Below, piece by piece: positions 1-7,901 of a DNA stretch of 64,000 bases. The notes beneath the pieces are model-generated. The model was given only the letters and a program-made list of their open reading frames with translations. It was not told the DNA's origin and did not search any database. The stretch lies in assembly GCA_018241695.1 (NCBI GenBank), contig JAFEDH010000002.1, forward strand, positions 1-64,000, given 5' to 3'. Origin of the DNA: Pseudomonadota bacterium. Lineage in GTDB: Bacteria > Pseudomonadota > Gammaproteobacteria > Burkholderiales > Rhodocyclaceae. A program made the translations under genes and the position numbers. Positions within the stretch are counted from its first letter, which is position 1, and each line of letters opens with the position of its first letter.

Positions 1-106
1 AAGTAAATTTCAATATATTAGTTAGTATCAGATAATTAAAGTGACGGACTGATCAAAAGTAATCGGATAATTGCCCGGCACGGCCGGATTTTCAAGGAGG
101 GCGGCA
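1..106. other. AT-rich leader before the P450 gene
   Basis: The first ~70 bases are clearly richer in A and T than the genes that follow, and no coding frame of useful length is seen. GATAAT at 66-71 resembles a -10 box, but no good -35 lies at the right distance. This probably holds the promoter of the P450 gene; what lies to the left is outside the window. Confidence 0.35.
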
Positions 107-1300
107 ATGGATGCGGCGGTAGCGTTTCCCGATATCGATTTCGGGGTGGATGACGTACCTGATTTTCACGCACGCATGGATGCCTTGCGGGCGCAGGGAG
201 AGCGGGTGGTGCCGGTGCGTTACCTGGGGCAGACGGCCTGGCTGATTCTGCGTTACGAGGATGTATACAAGGCTTATCGGGACAACGAGAACTTTCCTTG
301 CAGCGAGGCTTATCTGCGCCATAGCGAGCCGGTCCAGGGGCGCACCCTGTTGTGTATCGAGGGGGACGAACACCGGGTCAAGCGCCTGCTCATTGCCCGC
401 GAGTTCCTGCCGCAGAAGGTTGCGGAATATGTGGATCGCCTGATCCTTCCTCTGGCAGATGAGCTGATCGATGCCTTTGCGGGCCGGGACGAAGTGGATC
501 TGGTGGCAGGCTACACGCGTCCCTTGCCGTTACGTTTGATCACCCGCCTGATGGGGATCCCCGATGACAATGTGGAGCAACTCGTCGCCTGGGTCGAGGG
601 CCTCTTCAGTTTCCCGACCGATCCCGAGGGCGCCCGGCGGGCCAAGCAGGAAGTGACGGATTATCTGCTGCCCATGATTCATGCGCGGCGTGATCATCCA
701 CGGAATGATCTTCTGTCCCTGCTGGCGAACAGCGAGGTGGAGGGGCAGCGGCTGACTGACGAAGACATCCTGTCCTTCGCCCGCCTGATATTTCCCGCGG
801 GTGCCGACACCACCTATCTCACGATGGGCAGCATGCTTAACGCAGTACTGAGCGATCCTGGCCTGTACAAGACGCTTGTCGAACAGCCCGAACTCCAGCC
901 CAGGGCCGTGGAGGAAAGCCTGCGCCTGTTTGGTACCGTGGCATTGCAGAACCGCTATACCGTGACCGGTTGCGAATTGCACGGTGTGCGCATCCCGCCC
1001 CATTCCTGGGTACTGTTCGGCAATGCGCCAGCCAATCACGAGCCAGAACTGCACGAAGATCCACACCGGTTCGATCTCGGGCGCGAGCATCACAGGCTGG
1101 TCACCTTTGGCGGCGGCACCCATTTCTGTCTTGGCTCTCATCTGGCACGGGCCACGCTCCGGGTCGGACTTTCGCGACTGCTGGCACGACTGCAGGGGCT
1201 GCGACTGGCGGGTCCTCCGGTTACTCCCGTGGGTGCGATCCTGCGCGGGGTACGCAAACTGCCTGCAACCTTCGATTCCATTCTTCCTGCCGGAGTGTAA
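107..1300 (+). CDS. Cytochrome P450 monooxygenase
   Basis: A soluble bacterial class I-type P450 of 397 residues that would hydroxylate a hydrophobic substrate using electrons from a ferredoxin partner. The ATG at 107 is chosen over an in-frame TTG at 71 because AAGGAGG at 94-100 sits six bases before it. Seen in the protein: the I-helix oxygen-activation motif AGADTT (about residues 231-236), the ExxR pair E270/R273, and the heme loop FGGGTHFCLG with ligand Cys341. No ferredoxin or ferredoxin reductase gene lies in the window, so the redox partner must be elsewhere. The next gene begins two bases after the stop, so the two are probably one transcript. The substrate cannot be told; neighbours suggest a steroid, terpenoid or similar alicyclic compound. 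Confidence 0.95.
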   Translation: MDAAVAFPDIDFGVDDVPDFHARMDALRAQGERVVPVRYLGQTAWLILRYEDVYKAYRDNENFPCSEAYLRHSEPVQGRTLLCIEGDEHRVKRLLIAREFLPQKVAEYVDRLILPLADELIDAFAGRDEVDLVAGYTRPLPLRLITRLMGIPDDNVEQLVAWVEGLFSFPTDPEGARRAKQEVTDYLLPMIHARRDHPRNDLLSLLANSEVEGQRLTDEDILSFARLIFPAGADTTYLTMGSMLNAVLSDPGLYKTLVEQPELQPRAVEESLRLFGTVALQNRYTVTGCELHGVRIPPHSWVLFGNAPANHEPELHEDPHRFDLGREHHRLVTFGGGTHFCLGSHLARATLRVGLSRLLARLQGLRLAGPPVTPVGAILRGVRKLPATFDSILPAGV

Positions 1301-1302
1301 CC

Positions 1303-1677
1303 ATGAGCAATCCCGAGCACATCGTCAATACCATGATGGCCGCCTGCTGCCGCAAGGATTTCGAAGCGGTGCTGGCATGCTTTCACGAAGATGCCTGCTA
1401 TCACAACATTCCCATCGAGCCGGTGACAGGCCATGCCGGTATTCGCGCCATGCTGGAACCCTTCATTTCAGCGGCCACCGAGGTGGACTGGGTGATCCAT
1501 AATTCGGTGAGTAATGGCCAGAATCTGGTGATGAACGAACGTACCGACCGCTTTCTGTTGCCAACCGGCTGGATCGAGTTGCCGGTCATGGGCGTGTTCG
1601 AAGTCCGTGAAGGCAAAATCGCCGGCTGGCGCGATTACTTCGACATGGGGCCCATGCGCCCCCTGCTGGGTGGCTGA
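1303..1677 (+). CDS. SnoaL/limonene-epoxide-hydrolase-like NTF2-fold protein
   Basis: A 124-residue protein of the NTF2-like fold, in the style of limonene-1,2-epoxide hydrolase and SnoaL cyclases. The N-terminus (NPEHIVNTMMAACCRKDFEA) and the later stretch with NERTDRF and the GVFEVREGKIAGWRDYFD ending are typical of this family. The Asp, Arg and Asp expected for epoxide hydrolysis may be among D78/R79 and D110, but this was not aligned. It starts two bases after the P450 stop, with GGAG inside the end of that gene as ribosome site. A gene tied this closely to a P450 may act on the oxygenated product, for example an epoxide or a ketone needing isomerisation; that is an inference. An 'unknown ketosteroid-isomerase-like' label would be equally fair. 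Confidence 0.8.
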   Translation: MSNPEHIVNTMMAACCRKDFEAVLACFHEDACYHNIPIEPVTGHAGIRAMLEPFISAATEVDWVIHNSVSNGQNLVMNERTDRFLLPTGWIELPVMGVFEVREGKIAGWRDYFDMGPMRPLLGG

Positions 1678-1738
1678 GTCGTTTAACATCGCTCCCTCGT
1701 GTGTGAAATATCCATGATTCAACACAAGAGGAGACACC

Positions 1739-2599
1739 ATGACCGCGCAGGAAAAATTCCGCCACCAGTATGGCCCCTGGGCGCTGGTTGCCGGCGCATC
1801 CGAAGGGATCGGGCGCAGTTTCGCCGAACATCTGGCGGCTCAGGGCCTCAATCTGATCCTGCTATCGCGCCGCGCCGACGTTCTGGAGGCGAGTGCCGCG
1901 CAGATTCGCGCCCGTCATGGGGGCGAGGTGGCCACGCATGCCGTGGATCTCACCGCGCCGGATTTTTCCGGCAATGTGGATGCCATCGTCGGCCAGCGTG
2001 AAATCGGCTTTCTGGTGTACAACGCGGGTGCGGTGCATGGCGCCGGACTGTTTCACGACGAGCCGCTGGACAAGGCGCTGAATCTGGTCCGGCTCAACTG
2101 CATCGGTCCCCTGGTGCTGACCCATCGTATCGGTGCGGGGATGAAAGCCCGTGGTCGTGGCGGCATCGTCTTGCTTTCATCCCTGGCCAGCCTGGCGGGG
2201 GGCGCCTATGTCGCTGCCTATGCCGCCACCAAGGCTTTCGACATGGTTCTCGCGCAATCCCTCTGGGCCGAACTCAAGGGATTCGGTGTCGACGTGCTGG
2301 GTCTGGTCGCAGGCGCCACCCGCACACCCGCCATGGCCAGCTCGGGATTGAGTTTCCGGAAGACGGAAGCACCATCGTCGTCCGGTCCTGAAACCAATGT
2401 CTTGCCGATGGAGCCCGATGAGGTCGTTGCAGAAGCCTTTGCGCATCTTGCCGAAGGGCCGCTCTGGTTCCCGGGCGAGAAAAACCGTGCCTCGGCCGCC
2501 GCGATGCGGGCGGCTCCCCACGGTCAGGCCGTTGAGGCCATGAGTGCCGCTGCTGCCGGCATGTATGGCCGCCCCTGGCCACTGGGTCCGCACCGCTAG
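1739..2599 (+). CDS. Short-chain dehydrogenase/reductase (SDR)
   Basis: A 286-residue NAD(P)-dependent oxidoreductase of the classical SDR type. The cofactor glycine motif GASEGIG is at residues 19-25, the NAG stretch is present (VYNAGAVHG), and the catalytic Tyr161-xxx-Lys165 pair sits in AAYAATKAF, with Ser in the preceding SSLASLAGG. The start ATG follows GAGGAG by about eight bases. The gene follows the P450/SnoaL pair by 61 bases and precedes the flavoprotein, so it most likely oxidises a hydroxyl group made in this pathway or reduces a ketone. The length is 30-40 residues above the SDR norm, mainly from a longer C-terminus. Substrate unknown. Confidence 0.92.
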   Translation: MTAQEKFRHQYGPWALVAGASEGIGRSFAEHLAAQGLNLILLSRRADVLEASAAQIRARHGGEVATHAVDLTAPDFSGNVDAIVGQREIGFLVYNAGAVHGAGLFHDEPLDKALNLVRLNCIGPLVLTHRIGAGMKARGRGGIVLLSSLASLAGGAYVAAYAATKAFDMVLAQSLWAELKGFGVDVLGLVAGATRTPAMASSGLSFRKTEAPSSSGPETNVLPMEPDEVVAEAFAHLAEGPLWFPGEKNRASAAAMRAAPHGQAVEAMSAAAAGMYGRPWPLGPHR

Positions 2600-2655
2600 G
2601 CCTGCGGGGCGACAAGAACACATCAGTACAACGAATGAGCAAATGAGGAGACGAA

Positions 2656-4239
2656 ATGTCGGAACAGGAAAAGTTGCCACAATCTTCCACTCCGGATGGA
2701 GCAGCCGGTAGCCCGGGTGATCGCCGGCGCTTCCTGAAGACGGCGGTCGGTTCGGCCATCGCGGCAGGAACGGGTATCGCGGGCGGGGCACTGGCTGCCA
2801 CCGCACCCTTGCAGCACAGTGAAGTCAGGCACTGGGACGGGGAAACCGACCTGCTCATCATGGGCTCGGGTATCGGCGGAATTGCCGCAGCCATCGAAGC
2901 CCGCCGCCAGGGCATGAGCGCCCTGGTGCTGGAAAAATTCAATGTCCTCGGCGGTTCGTCGGCCCTTTCGGGTGGCGTTTGCTATATGGGTGGCGGCACC
3001 CCCTTGCAAAAAGCGCTGGGCTTCGAGGACAGCACCCAGGCGATGCATGACTTCATGGTGGCGGCCAGCGGTGTTTACGCCCCCAAGGAAAAAATCGCCG
3101 TCTATTGCGATGGCAGCCTGGACCATTTCGACTGGCTGGTGGAAAACGGCGTCAAGTACGCGCAGCGGTTTTCGGCGGAAAAGGAGTTGTCACACAAGGC
3201 GGCTTCCCTCTACTACTGCGGCTGTGAAAAGAGCTACCCCTTCCGCAATATCGCCCATCCGGCACCCCGCGGGCATGTCCCCCCTGCCGAGAACCAGACC
3301 GGTGGCCGTGAACTGATGACCTTTCTCATCGCCGCAGCACGCAGGCTGGGTGCGGATATCCGCACCGAAGTCGACGTCGAGCGCCTGGTCATGGAGAGCG
3401 ATGGCAGCGTGGCCGGATTACGTGTGATGGAAAATGGCAGGACACTCCATATCCGTGCCCGCAAGGGGGTGGTGCTGGCGGCGGGCGGCTTCGTACACAA
3501 CAGCGAGATGATGGCCAGCTACGCCCCGGATCTGAATCGTTGCCGGCCCCGCTGGGGCCATGCCGGGCATCTGGGGCAAGGCATTCTCATGGGGATGTCG
3601 GTCGGTGGCCGTACCCGCATCATGGACCACGGTTTTTCCGTGCTGCCCTTGTATCCCCCCGAAGATGTGCTCAAGGGTGTGGTGGTCAATGGCCAGGGTC
3701 AGCGCTGCATTACCGAGGACACCTATTATGGTGTCATGGGCCATGAAATTCTGGTCCATCAGAAGGGTCGGGGCTATCTGATTGTCGATGCCGCATGCGA
3801 TTACCCCGCACTCGATTACCGGGTGGTGATCGCGGCACGCGATGACACCATCGCCGGCCTTGCGGCGAAGTTGCACTTGCCTCCTGGCGTACTGGAGGAA
3901 ACGGTCGCTTATTACAACAAGTATGCCGCTCAGGGGCAGGATCCACTCTTTGGCAAAGCGCCCCCCTTCCTCGCGCCGCTGCAAAAAGGTCCGTATTCGG
4001 CCTACGATCTGAGCCCCGAAAAAGCCTTCTACGCGGTGCAGACCTTTGGGGGGCTGGAAACCAATGTCGACGGTGAAGTCATCAATGCCTGGGGAGAGGC
4101 GATCCCCGGGCTCTACGCCGCAGGCCGCACATCGGCGGGCATTCCGGTTTCACCCTATTACGCCAGTGGGCTGTCGATCGGCGATGGCAGCTTCTTCGGC
4201 CGCCGCGTCGCCAAACATGCCGCCCGGCGCAAGGCTTGA
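2656..4239 (+). CDS. Tat-exported FAD-dependent oxidoreductase (KstD/fumarate-reductase flavoprotein family)
   Basis: A 527-residue flavoprotein of the FAD_binding_2 family, which includes 3-ketosteroid delta1-dehydrogenases, fumarate reductases and urocanate reductases. Residues 23-28 (RRRFLK) form a twin-arginine motif followed by a hydrophobic stretch and an Ala-rich cleavage region near 47-50, so the folded protein should be exported to the periplasm. The dinucleotide-binding glycines are at 70-75 (GSGIGG), and the C-terminal SGLSIGDGSFFGRR block resembles KstD-like enzymes. GGAGAC before ATG 2656 is the ribosome site. A c-type cytochrome gene begins 10 bases after the stop, which suggests flavin-to-heme electron transfer. 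Whether it dehydrogenates a ring or reduces an unsaturated acid cannot be settled by eye. Confidence 0.9.
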   Translation: MSEQEKLPQSSTPDGAAGSPGDRRRFLKTAVGSAIAAGTGIAGGALAATAPLQHSEVRHWDGETDLLIMGSGIGGIAAAIEARRQGMSALVLEKFNVLGGSSALSGGVCYMGGGTPLQKALGFEDSTQAMHDFMVAASGVYAPKEKIAVYCDGSLDHFDWLVENGVKYAQRFSAEKELSHKAASLYYCGCEKSYPFRNIAHPAPRGHVPPAENQTGGRELMTFLIAAARRLGADIRTEVDVERLVMESDGSVAGLRVMENGRTLHIRARKGVVLAAGGFVHNSEMMASYAPDLNRCRPRWGHAGHLGQGILMGMSVGGRTRIMDHGFSVLPLYPPEDVLKGVVVNGQGQRCITEDTYYGVMGHEILVHQKGRGYLIVDAACDYPALDYRVVIAARDDTIAGLAAKLHLPPGVLEETVAYYNKYAAQGQDPLFGKAPPFLAPLQKGPYSAYDLSPEKAFYAVQTFGGLETNVDGEVINAWGEAIPGLYAAGRTSAGIPVSPYYASGLSIGDGSFFGRRVAKHAARRKA

Positions 4240-4249
4240 GGAGATCGTC

Positions 4250-4639
4250 ATGAAACTACGCCACATCCATCGGTTCGCCACCCTGCTTGGTTGCGCCACG
4301 TTGCTGTCCGCGCAGGCCGAAATGCCTGTGGGTGATGCCGAACGCGGCCGGGAGGTGTTCGCCGCCTGCCGCACCTGTCACTATCCGGAAAAATATGTCG
4401 GCAACCACAACGGACCCAGCCTGTTCAATGTATTCGGCCGCAAGGCGGGCAGCACGGATTTCGCTTACTACTCCAAGACGATGAAGGCGTCCAATCTGGT
4501 ATGGACGCCGGAGTTGCTGGATTTCTGGCTGGCCAATCCGCGCACCTTCCTCAAGGGCAGCACCATGGTGACCGTGCCCATGCCCAATCCCCAGGACCGG
4601 GCCGATCTGATCGCCTATCTGAAGCAGTTCAAGGAGTAG
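4250..4639 (+). CDS. Secreted class I c-type cytochrome
   Basis: A 129-residue cytochrome c. Residues 1-23 form a Sec signal peptide ending near AQAE, followed by one heme site C40-R-T-C43-H44. The distal ligand is probably Met106 or Met111 in the STMVTVPMPN stretch, and the C-terminal helix (DRADLIAYLKQF) is typical of class I cytochromes. The ribosome site GAGGAG overlaps the stop of the flavoprotein gene, so translation is probably coupled. It is the natural electron acceptor of the periplasmic flavoprotein and would pass electrons on to a terminal oxidase or denitrification enzyme. The pairing is inferred from gene order and shared location. Confidence 0.93.
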   Translation: MKLRHIHRFATLLGCATLLSAQAEMPVGDAERGREVFAACRTCHYPEKYVGNHNGPSLFNVFGRKAGSTDFAYYSKTMKASNLVWTPELLDFWLANPRTFLKGSTMVTVPMPNPQDRADLIAYLKQFKE

Positions 4640-5004
4640 GGTCAGGCGGATGTCGCTCCTGCCCGGAGCAGGCCATCGCTCCCGGCAGTACAGTTCGGAG
4701 CAATCCTGACATTAGAGGGTGGAGGTGAGCCGGAGAGTGTAGGCATTCGCCGCAACGTGCTCGCCCCGATGCTGATCAGAACGTGCTGGGGACGCTCGAA
4801 GGGCGTTCCCGCCAAGATACCCTCCGTTCAGGAAAATCGCCCCGATCGTGGGTCTCGCAAGGGCACGGCATTGCCCATGGGATCAAGTTTTTCTACCCAT
4901 GGAGTCAAGTCTCCGGCGCTCAAGACCCCGAGAATGGCGCTGCGTCCGGCATCCGTGTTGGCCGCAGTATCTGCCGATCACCATAATCCATGGAGGAACC
5001 AAGA
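4640..5004. other. Intergenic region, probable control region of the VOC gene
   Basis: 365 bases without a convincing gene; short open frames on either strand lack ribosome sites. It contains the direct repeat at 4873-4910. No clear sigma70 promoter was seen: TTGGCC at 4958 and CATAAT at 4982 are 18 bases apart, but they would start RNA at the ribosome site, which is unlikely. Confidence 0.5.
4873..4910. promoter_or_regulatory. Tandem direct repeat, candidate AraC-type operator
   Basis: Two near-identical 15-base units read CCCATGG-NN-TCAAGT, at 4874-4888 and 4896-4910. Their starts are 22 bases apart, two turns of the helix, so both units face the same side. AraC-family activators bind such direct repeats, and a gene for one starts about 610 bases downstream. 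The link is an inference. Confidence 0.5.
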
Positions 5005-5457
5005 ATGGGACTGCGAGGCATCAACCGTATCGTGATCGCCGTGAGAGATCTGGAGGCGTCCAAGCGCCAGTATGCCGACATGCTGGGGGCGACGTTCAGC
5101 GATGCCCACTGGACGGGAGCACCGTTCGGCATCCTGGTTTCCATCGCCTGGGACGCCGGTATCGAACTGTGTGCACCGATGCCGGGCCGGGAGCATGACA
5201 GCGCGGTATCGCAGTTTCTGGCAAGGAACGGCGAAGGCATCATAAACGTCTTCTTCGGCGTGGACGATGCCGATGCGGCGATGGCGCGGGCCGCCGCGCA
5301 CGGCTATACCTGTACGCATGCGCTGGACTACAGCCAGAACGAAATCGACCAGCACCTGGGCGGGCGTTTTTGTCGCTACCAGGAATTCAACCTTGCTTCC
5401 GCGCAGCGCTGTGGCTTTGGTGCCTCCCTCGCCCGGCTCGACCGGAAATCCGGGTAG
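5005..5457 (+). CDS. VOC (glyoxalase/dioxygenase-fold) family protein
   Basis: A 150-residue vicinal-oxygen-chelate protein. It begins GLRGINRIVIAVRDLEAS, the usual first beta strand and helix of this fold, and has the second module near residues 75-125 (NVFFGVDDADAAMARA). An ATG at 4990 is also in frame, but GGAGG at 4992-4996 fits ATG 5005. A metal triad of the glyoxalase type is not obvious: the first strand shows R instead of the usual His, so it may bind a ligand without being a metal enzyme. It stands between a direct-repeat operator candidate and an AraC gene, so it is a likely target of that regulator. Function in the pathway unknown. Confidence 0.75.
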   Translation: MGLRGINRIVIAVRDLEASKRQYADMLGATFSDAHWTGAPFGILVSIAWDAGIELCAPMPGREHDSAVSQFLARNGEGIINVFFGVDDADAAMARAAAHGYTCTHALDYSQNEIDQHLGGRFCRYQEFNLASAQRCGFGASLARLDRKSG

Positions 5458-5522
5458 GAGCGGTGACCTTTGTCATAATCTCCTGGCCAGGTTAAGTGAC
5501 ATATCGCGGAGGCGATCAGCGG

Positions 5523-6482
5523 ATGACTACGACATTCCCCGGGCAGGACAACATGGTGTGGCGCGGCCTCGACGGCTGGCGCGAGTTCATGTCCCTGCGC
5601 TACCCCGGCGTTCAGGTGTTTTCCGAAAACAGCGGGCGCGGCTTTCGCACCCGCTACCGCTCCTGGTGGTTCAGCGGCCTGGAACTCGCGGAGATCCGCT
5701 CGGCTTCCGGCCAGAGCCTGCAGGTGCCGCAACCGCAACAGGCCGCCCCGGACAGCTATTACCTGACGCTGCAATTGAGCGGCGGTTTTCACGGCGGTCA
5801 GGACGACCGGGAATGCCATGCCGGCCCCCGGTCGATGCTGCTGCTCGACAGCCATGTGTCCCAATGGCGGGAACTCGGCGCCGACAGCCATCTGCTCAAT
5901 GTGCGCCTGCCCAAGTCGATGCTGGAGCATTACCTGGCCGATCCGCGGGCGGTGTGCATGAGCCCGGTGAGTGCCGCTGCCGGTCAGGGTGCGCTGGTAT
6001 GGGACTTCATCACCGCGCTCTGGGCACGGCGGGTGGAATTGGACGCCGCCGGCATGACGGAAATGGCGGCGGTGGTGGCGCACCTGGTCGCTGGCCTGTT
6101 CGGCGCACGGCACAGCGGGACGCCTGCGGGCTCACGCCGGGTACAGTCACAGCGGCAACGGGTGCTGGAATACATTGCCGCGAGTCTGCGCGACCCGCAA
6201 CTGGAAGTGCGGCACGTCGCCGACGCCTGTGCCATCTCGCCACGCTATGTGCATCTGCTGATGCGTGACAGCGGCCGGACCTTCTCCCAATACCTGCTGG
6301 AGCATCGTCTGGAGGGCTGCCGCGCCGCCCTGCAAGGTGCCGCGGGAATGCGCCGGTCGATCACCGAAATCGCTTTCGGGTGGGGCTTCAACGATGCCTC
6401 CCACTTCAGTCGCGCCTTTCGCAATCGCTACGGCCTGTCGCCGCGGGAGTTCCGCAATCAGGCCCGGGCACTAGCCCGGTAG
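5523..6482 (+). CDS. AraC-family transcriptional regulator
   Basis: A 319-residue regulator. The first ~190 residues look like the AraC_binding_2 cupin-like sensor domain (RYRSWWFSGLELAEIRS and later YYLTLQLSGG). The C-terminal ~100 residues hold the double helix-turn-helix: VRHVADACAISPRYVHLLM is the first, ITEIAFGWGFNDASHFSRAF the second, ending in YGLSPREFR. The ATG at 5523 has GGAGG ten bases upstream; an in-frame ATG at 5496 has no ribosome site. The gene follows the VOC gene by 65 bases. It probably responds to a pathway compound and activates the 107-5457 block. Confidence 0.93.
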   Translation: MTTTFPGQDNMVWRGLDGWREFMSLRYPGVQVFSENSGRGFRTRYRSWWFSGLELAEIRSASGQSLQVPQPQQAAPDSYYLTLQLSGGFHGGQDDRECHAGPRSMLLLDSHVSQWRELGADSHLLNVRLPKSMLEHYLADPRAVCMSPVSAAAGQGALVWDFITALWARRVELDAAGMTEMAAVVAHLVAGLFGARHSGTPAGSRRVQSQRQRVLEYIAASLRDPQLEVRHVADACAISPRYVHLLMRDSGRTFSQYLLEHRLEGCRAALQGAAGMRRSITEIAFGWGFNDASHFSRAFRNRYGLSPREFRNQARALAR

Positions 6483-6491
6483 TACCAGCGT

Positions 6492-6660
6492 TCACACCAG
6501 GAACACGCTGATCAGATAGATGCAGACGGTGGCGCTGCCGATCTCTTTGGCGCATTTCGCGAGATCGTGGCGATCCGGCAGGATGCGGTCCCCATCGGCT
6601 TCGATGGCGGAGTCGAGCAGTTCCCACCACCAGCATCAGCAGCGTCTTCCCGCGCGGGTG
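6492..6660 (-). pseudogene. dgkA: Remnant of diacylglycerol kinase (dgkA)
   Basis: On the minus strand, 6492-6630 encodes ELLDSAIEADGDRI followed by LPDRHDLAKCAKEIGSATV, closely matching the C-terminal third of bacterial DgkA (family pattern ELLNSAIEAVVDRI and HELSGRAKDMGSAAV). Both conserved Glu of the active site are still there. Just upstream, LLMLVV continues in another frame, as expected after a one-base insertion at about 6628, and no N-terminal half or start codon is found. A broken, truncated gene left between two catabolic blocks. The family match is from memory, not an alignment. Confidence 0.72.
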
Positions 6661-6733
6661 GATCCCTTTCCGGAAATCAGGAGCGATCGGGTGGTTGATG
6701 ATCTCTCATGGGGTTCGGTATGGGGTGGCTGGA

Positions 6734-7873
6734 TCAGAGCGTGCGGGAGATCAGCTCTTTCATGATCTCGTTGGTGCCGCCGTAGATTGGCTCGATGCGG
6801 GCATCGGCCCAGGCGCGGCCGATCGGATATTCCCACATGTAGCCGTAGCCGCCGTGCAGTTGCAGACAGGTATCCATCACCTTGCAACGCAGATCGGTAC
6901 ACCAGTACTTCGCCATGGCGGCAGTGGTGGCATCGAGCTTGTGATCGAGCAGTAACTCGATCAGCTTGTCCACGAAGATGCGGCCGATCTGGATTTCGGT
7001 TTTCAGTTCCGCCAGCTTGAATTTGGTGTTCTGGAAATCGAAGATGGTCTGGCCGAAGGCCTTGCGTTCCCGGGTGTAGTCCACGGTCCATTGCAGGGCC
7101 GCCTCGCAGGCGGCCATGGCCTTGACGGCGATCTGCATGCGCTCCCAGGGCAGTTCCTTCATCATGTAGATGAAGCCTTCGTTTTCCTTACCCAGCAGGT
7201 GGGTGGCGGGGATGCGCACATTGTCAAAAAACAGTTCGCAGGTGTCTTGGGCCTTGAGGCCCACTTTTTTCAGGCGCCTGCCCTTGGTGAAGCCAGGCAT
7301 GGTGGTGTCGATCACGAACAGGCTGGTGCCGCGCGAACCCCTGGCCGCGGGATCGGTTTTGGCCACCACCACGACGGCATCGGCATGCCAGCCATTGGTG
7401 ATGAAGGTTTTGGAACCGTTCAGCACATAGTGATCACCGTCGCGGATGGCAGTGGTTTTCAGACCCTGCAGGTCCGAACCGGCGGCCGGCTCGGTCATGC
7501 CCAGGGCGGTGATGATCTCGCCGCTGGCCATGCGCGGCAGATAGGATTTCTTGACCAGCTCGGTACCGAAATTGAGTATGTACTTGGCGACAATTTCCGA
7601 GTGCATGCCCCAGCCGATACCGCTGGCGCCAACCCGGTCCACTTCCTCGAAAAGCACGATGCTGTAGCGCAGATCGGCATCAAAGCCACCGTATTCCTCA
7701 GGGATGGTGGGACAGAGAAAGCCCGCGGCACCGGCCTTGCGCCAGACCTCCCGGTCGACATAACCCTGTTCCTCCCAGGCCATGTGGTGGGGCACCACTT
7801 CCTGTTCGAGGAATCTGCGTACCGTGTCGCGGAACTGCTGGTGCTCTTCCGCAAAAATTGTTCTTGCGACCAT
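6734..7873 (-). CDS. Acyl-CoA dehydrogenase
   Basis: A 379-residue FAD flavoenzyme that makes the alpha,beta double bond in an acyl-CoA thioester. The signature GMTEPAAGSD lies at residues 125-134, a second block (NGSKTFITNG) at 152-161, and the C-terminus has IEPIYGGTNEIM with the likely catalytic base Glu361. It is the third gene of a minus-strand operon, 28 bases after the thiolase. With the thiolase and the FadB-like enzyme it completes a beta-oxidation set. Such sets are used for ordinary fatty acids and for steroid or terpenoid side chains; chain length preference cannot be read here. Confidence 0.95.
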   Translation of the reverse strand: MVARTIFAEEHQQFRDTVRRFLEQEVVPHHMAWEEQGYVDREVWRKAGAAGFLCPTIPEEYGGFDADLRYSIVLFEEVDRVGASGIGWGMHSEIVAKYILNFGTELVKKSYLPRMASGEIITALGMTEPAAGSDLQGLKTTAIRDGDHYVLNGSKTFITNGWHADAVVVVAKTDPAARGSRGTSLFVIDTTMPGFTKGRRLKKVGLKAQDTCELFFDNVRIPATHLLGKENEGFIYMMKELPWERMQIAVKAMAACEAALQWTVDYTRERKAFGQTIFDFQNTKFKLAELKTEIQIGRIFVDKLIELLLDHKLDATTAAMAKYWCTDLRCKVMDTCLQLHGGYGYMWEYPIGRAWADARIEPIYGGTNEIMKELISRTL

Positions 7874-7901
7874 GTCGTGTTTCCTTTCCGGATTTTTCGG
7901 G

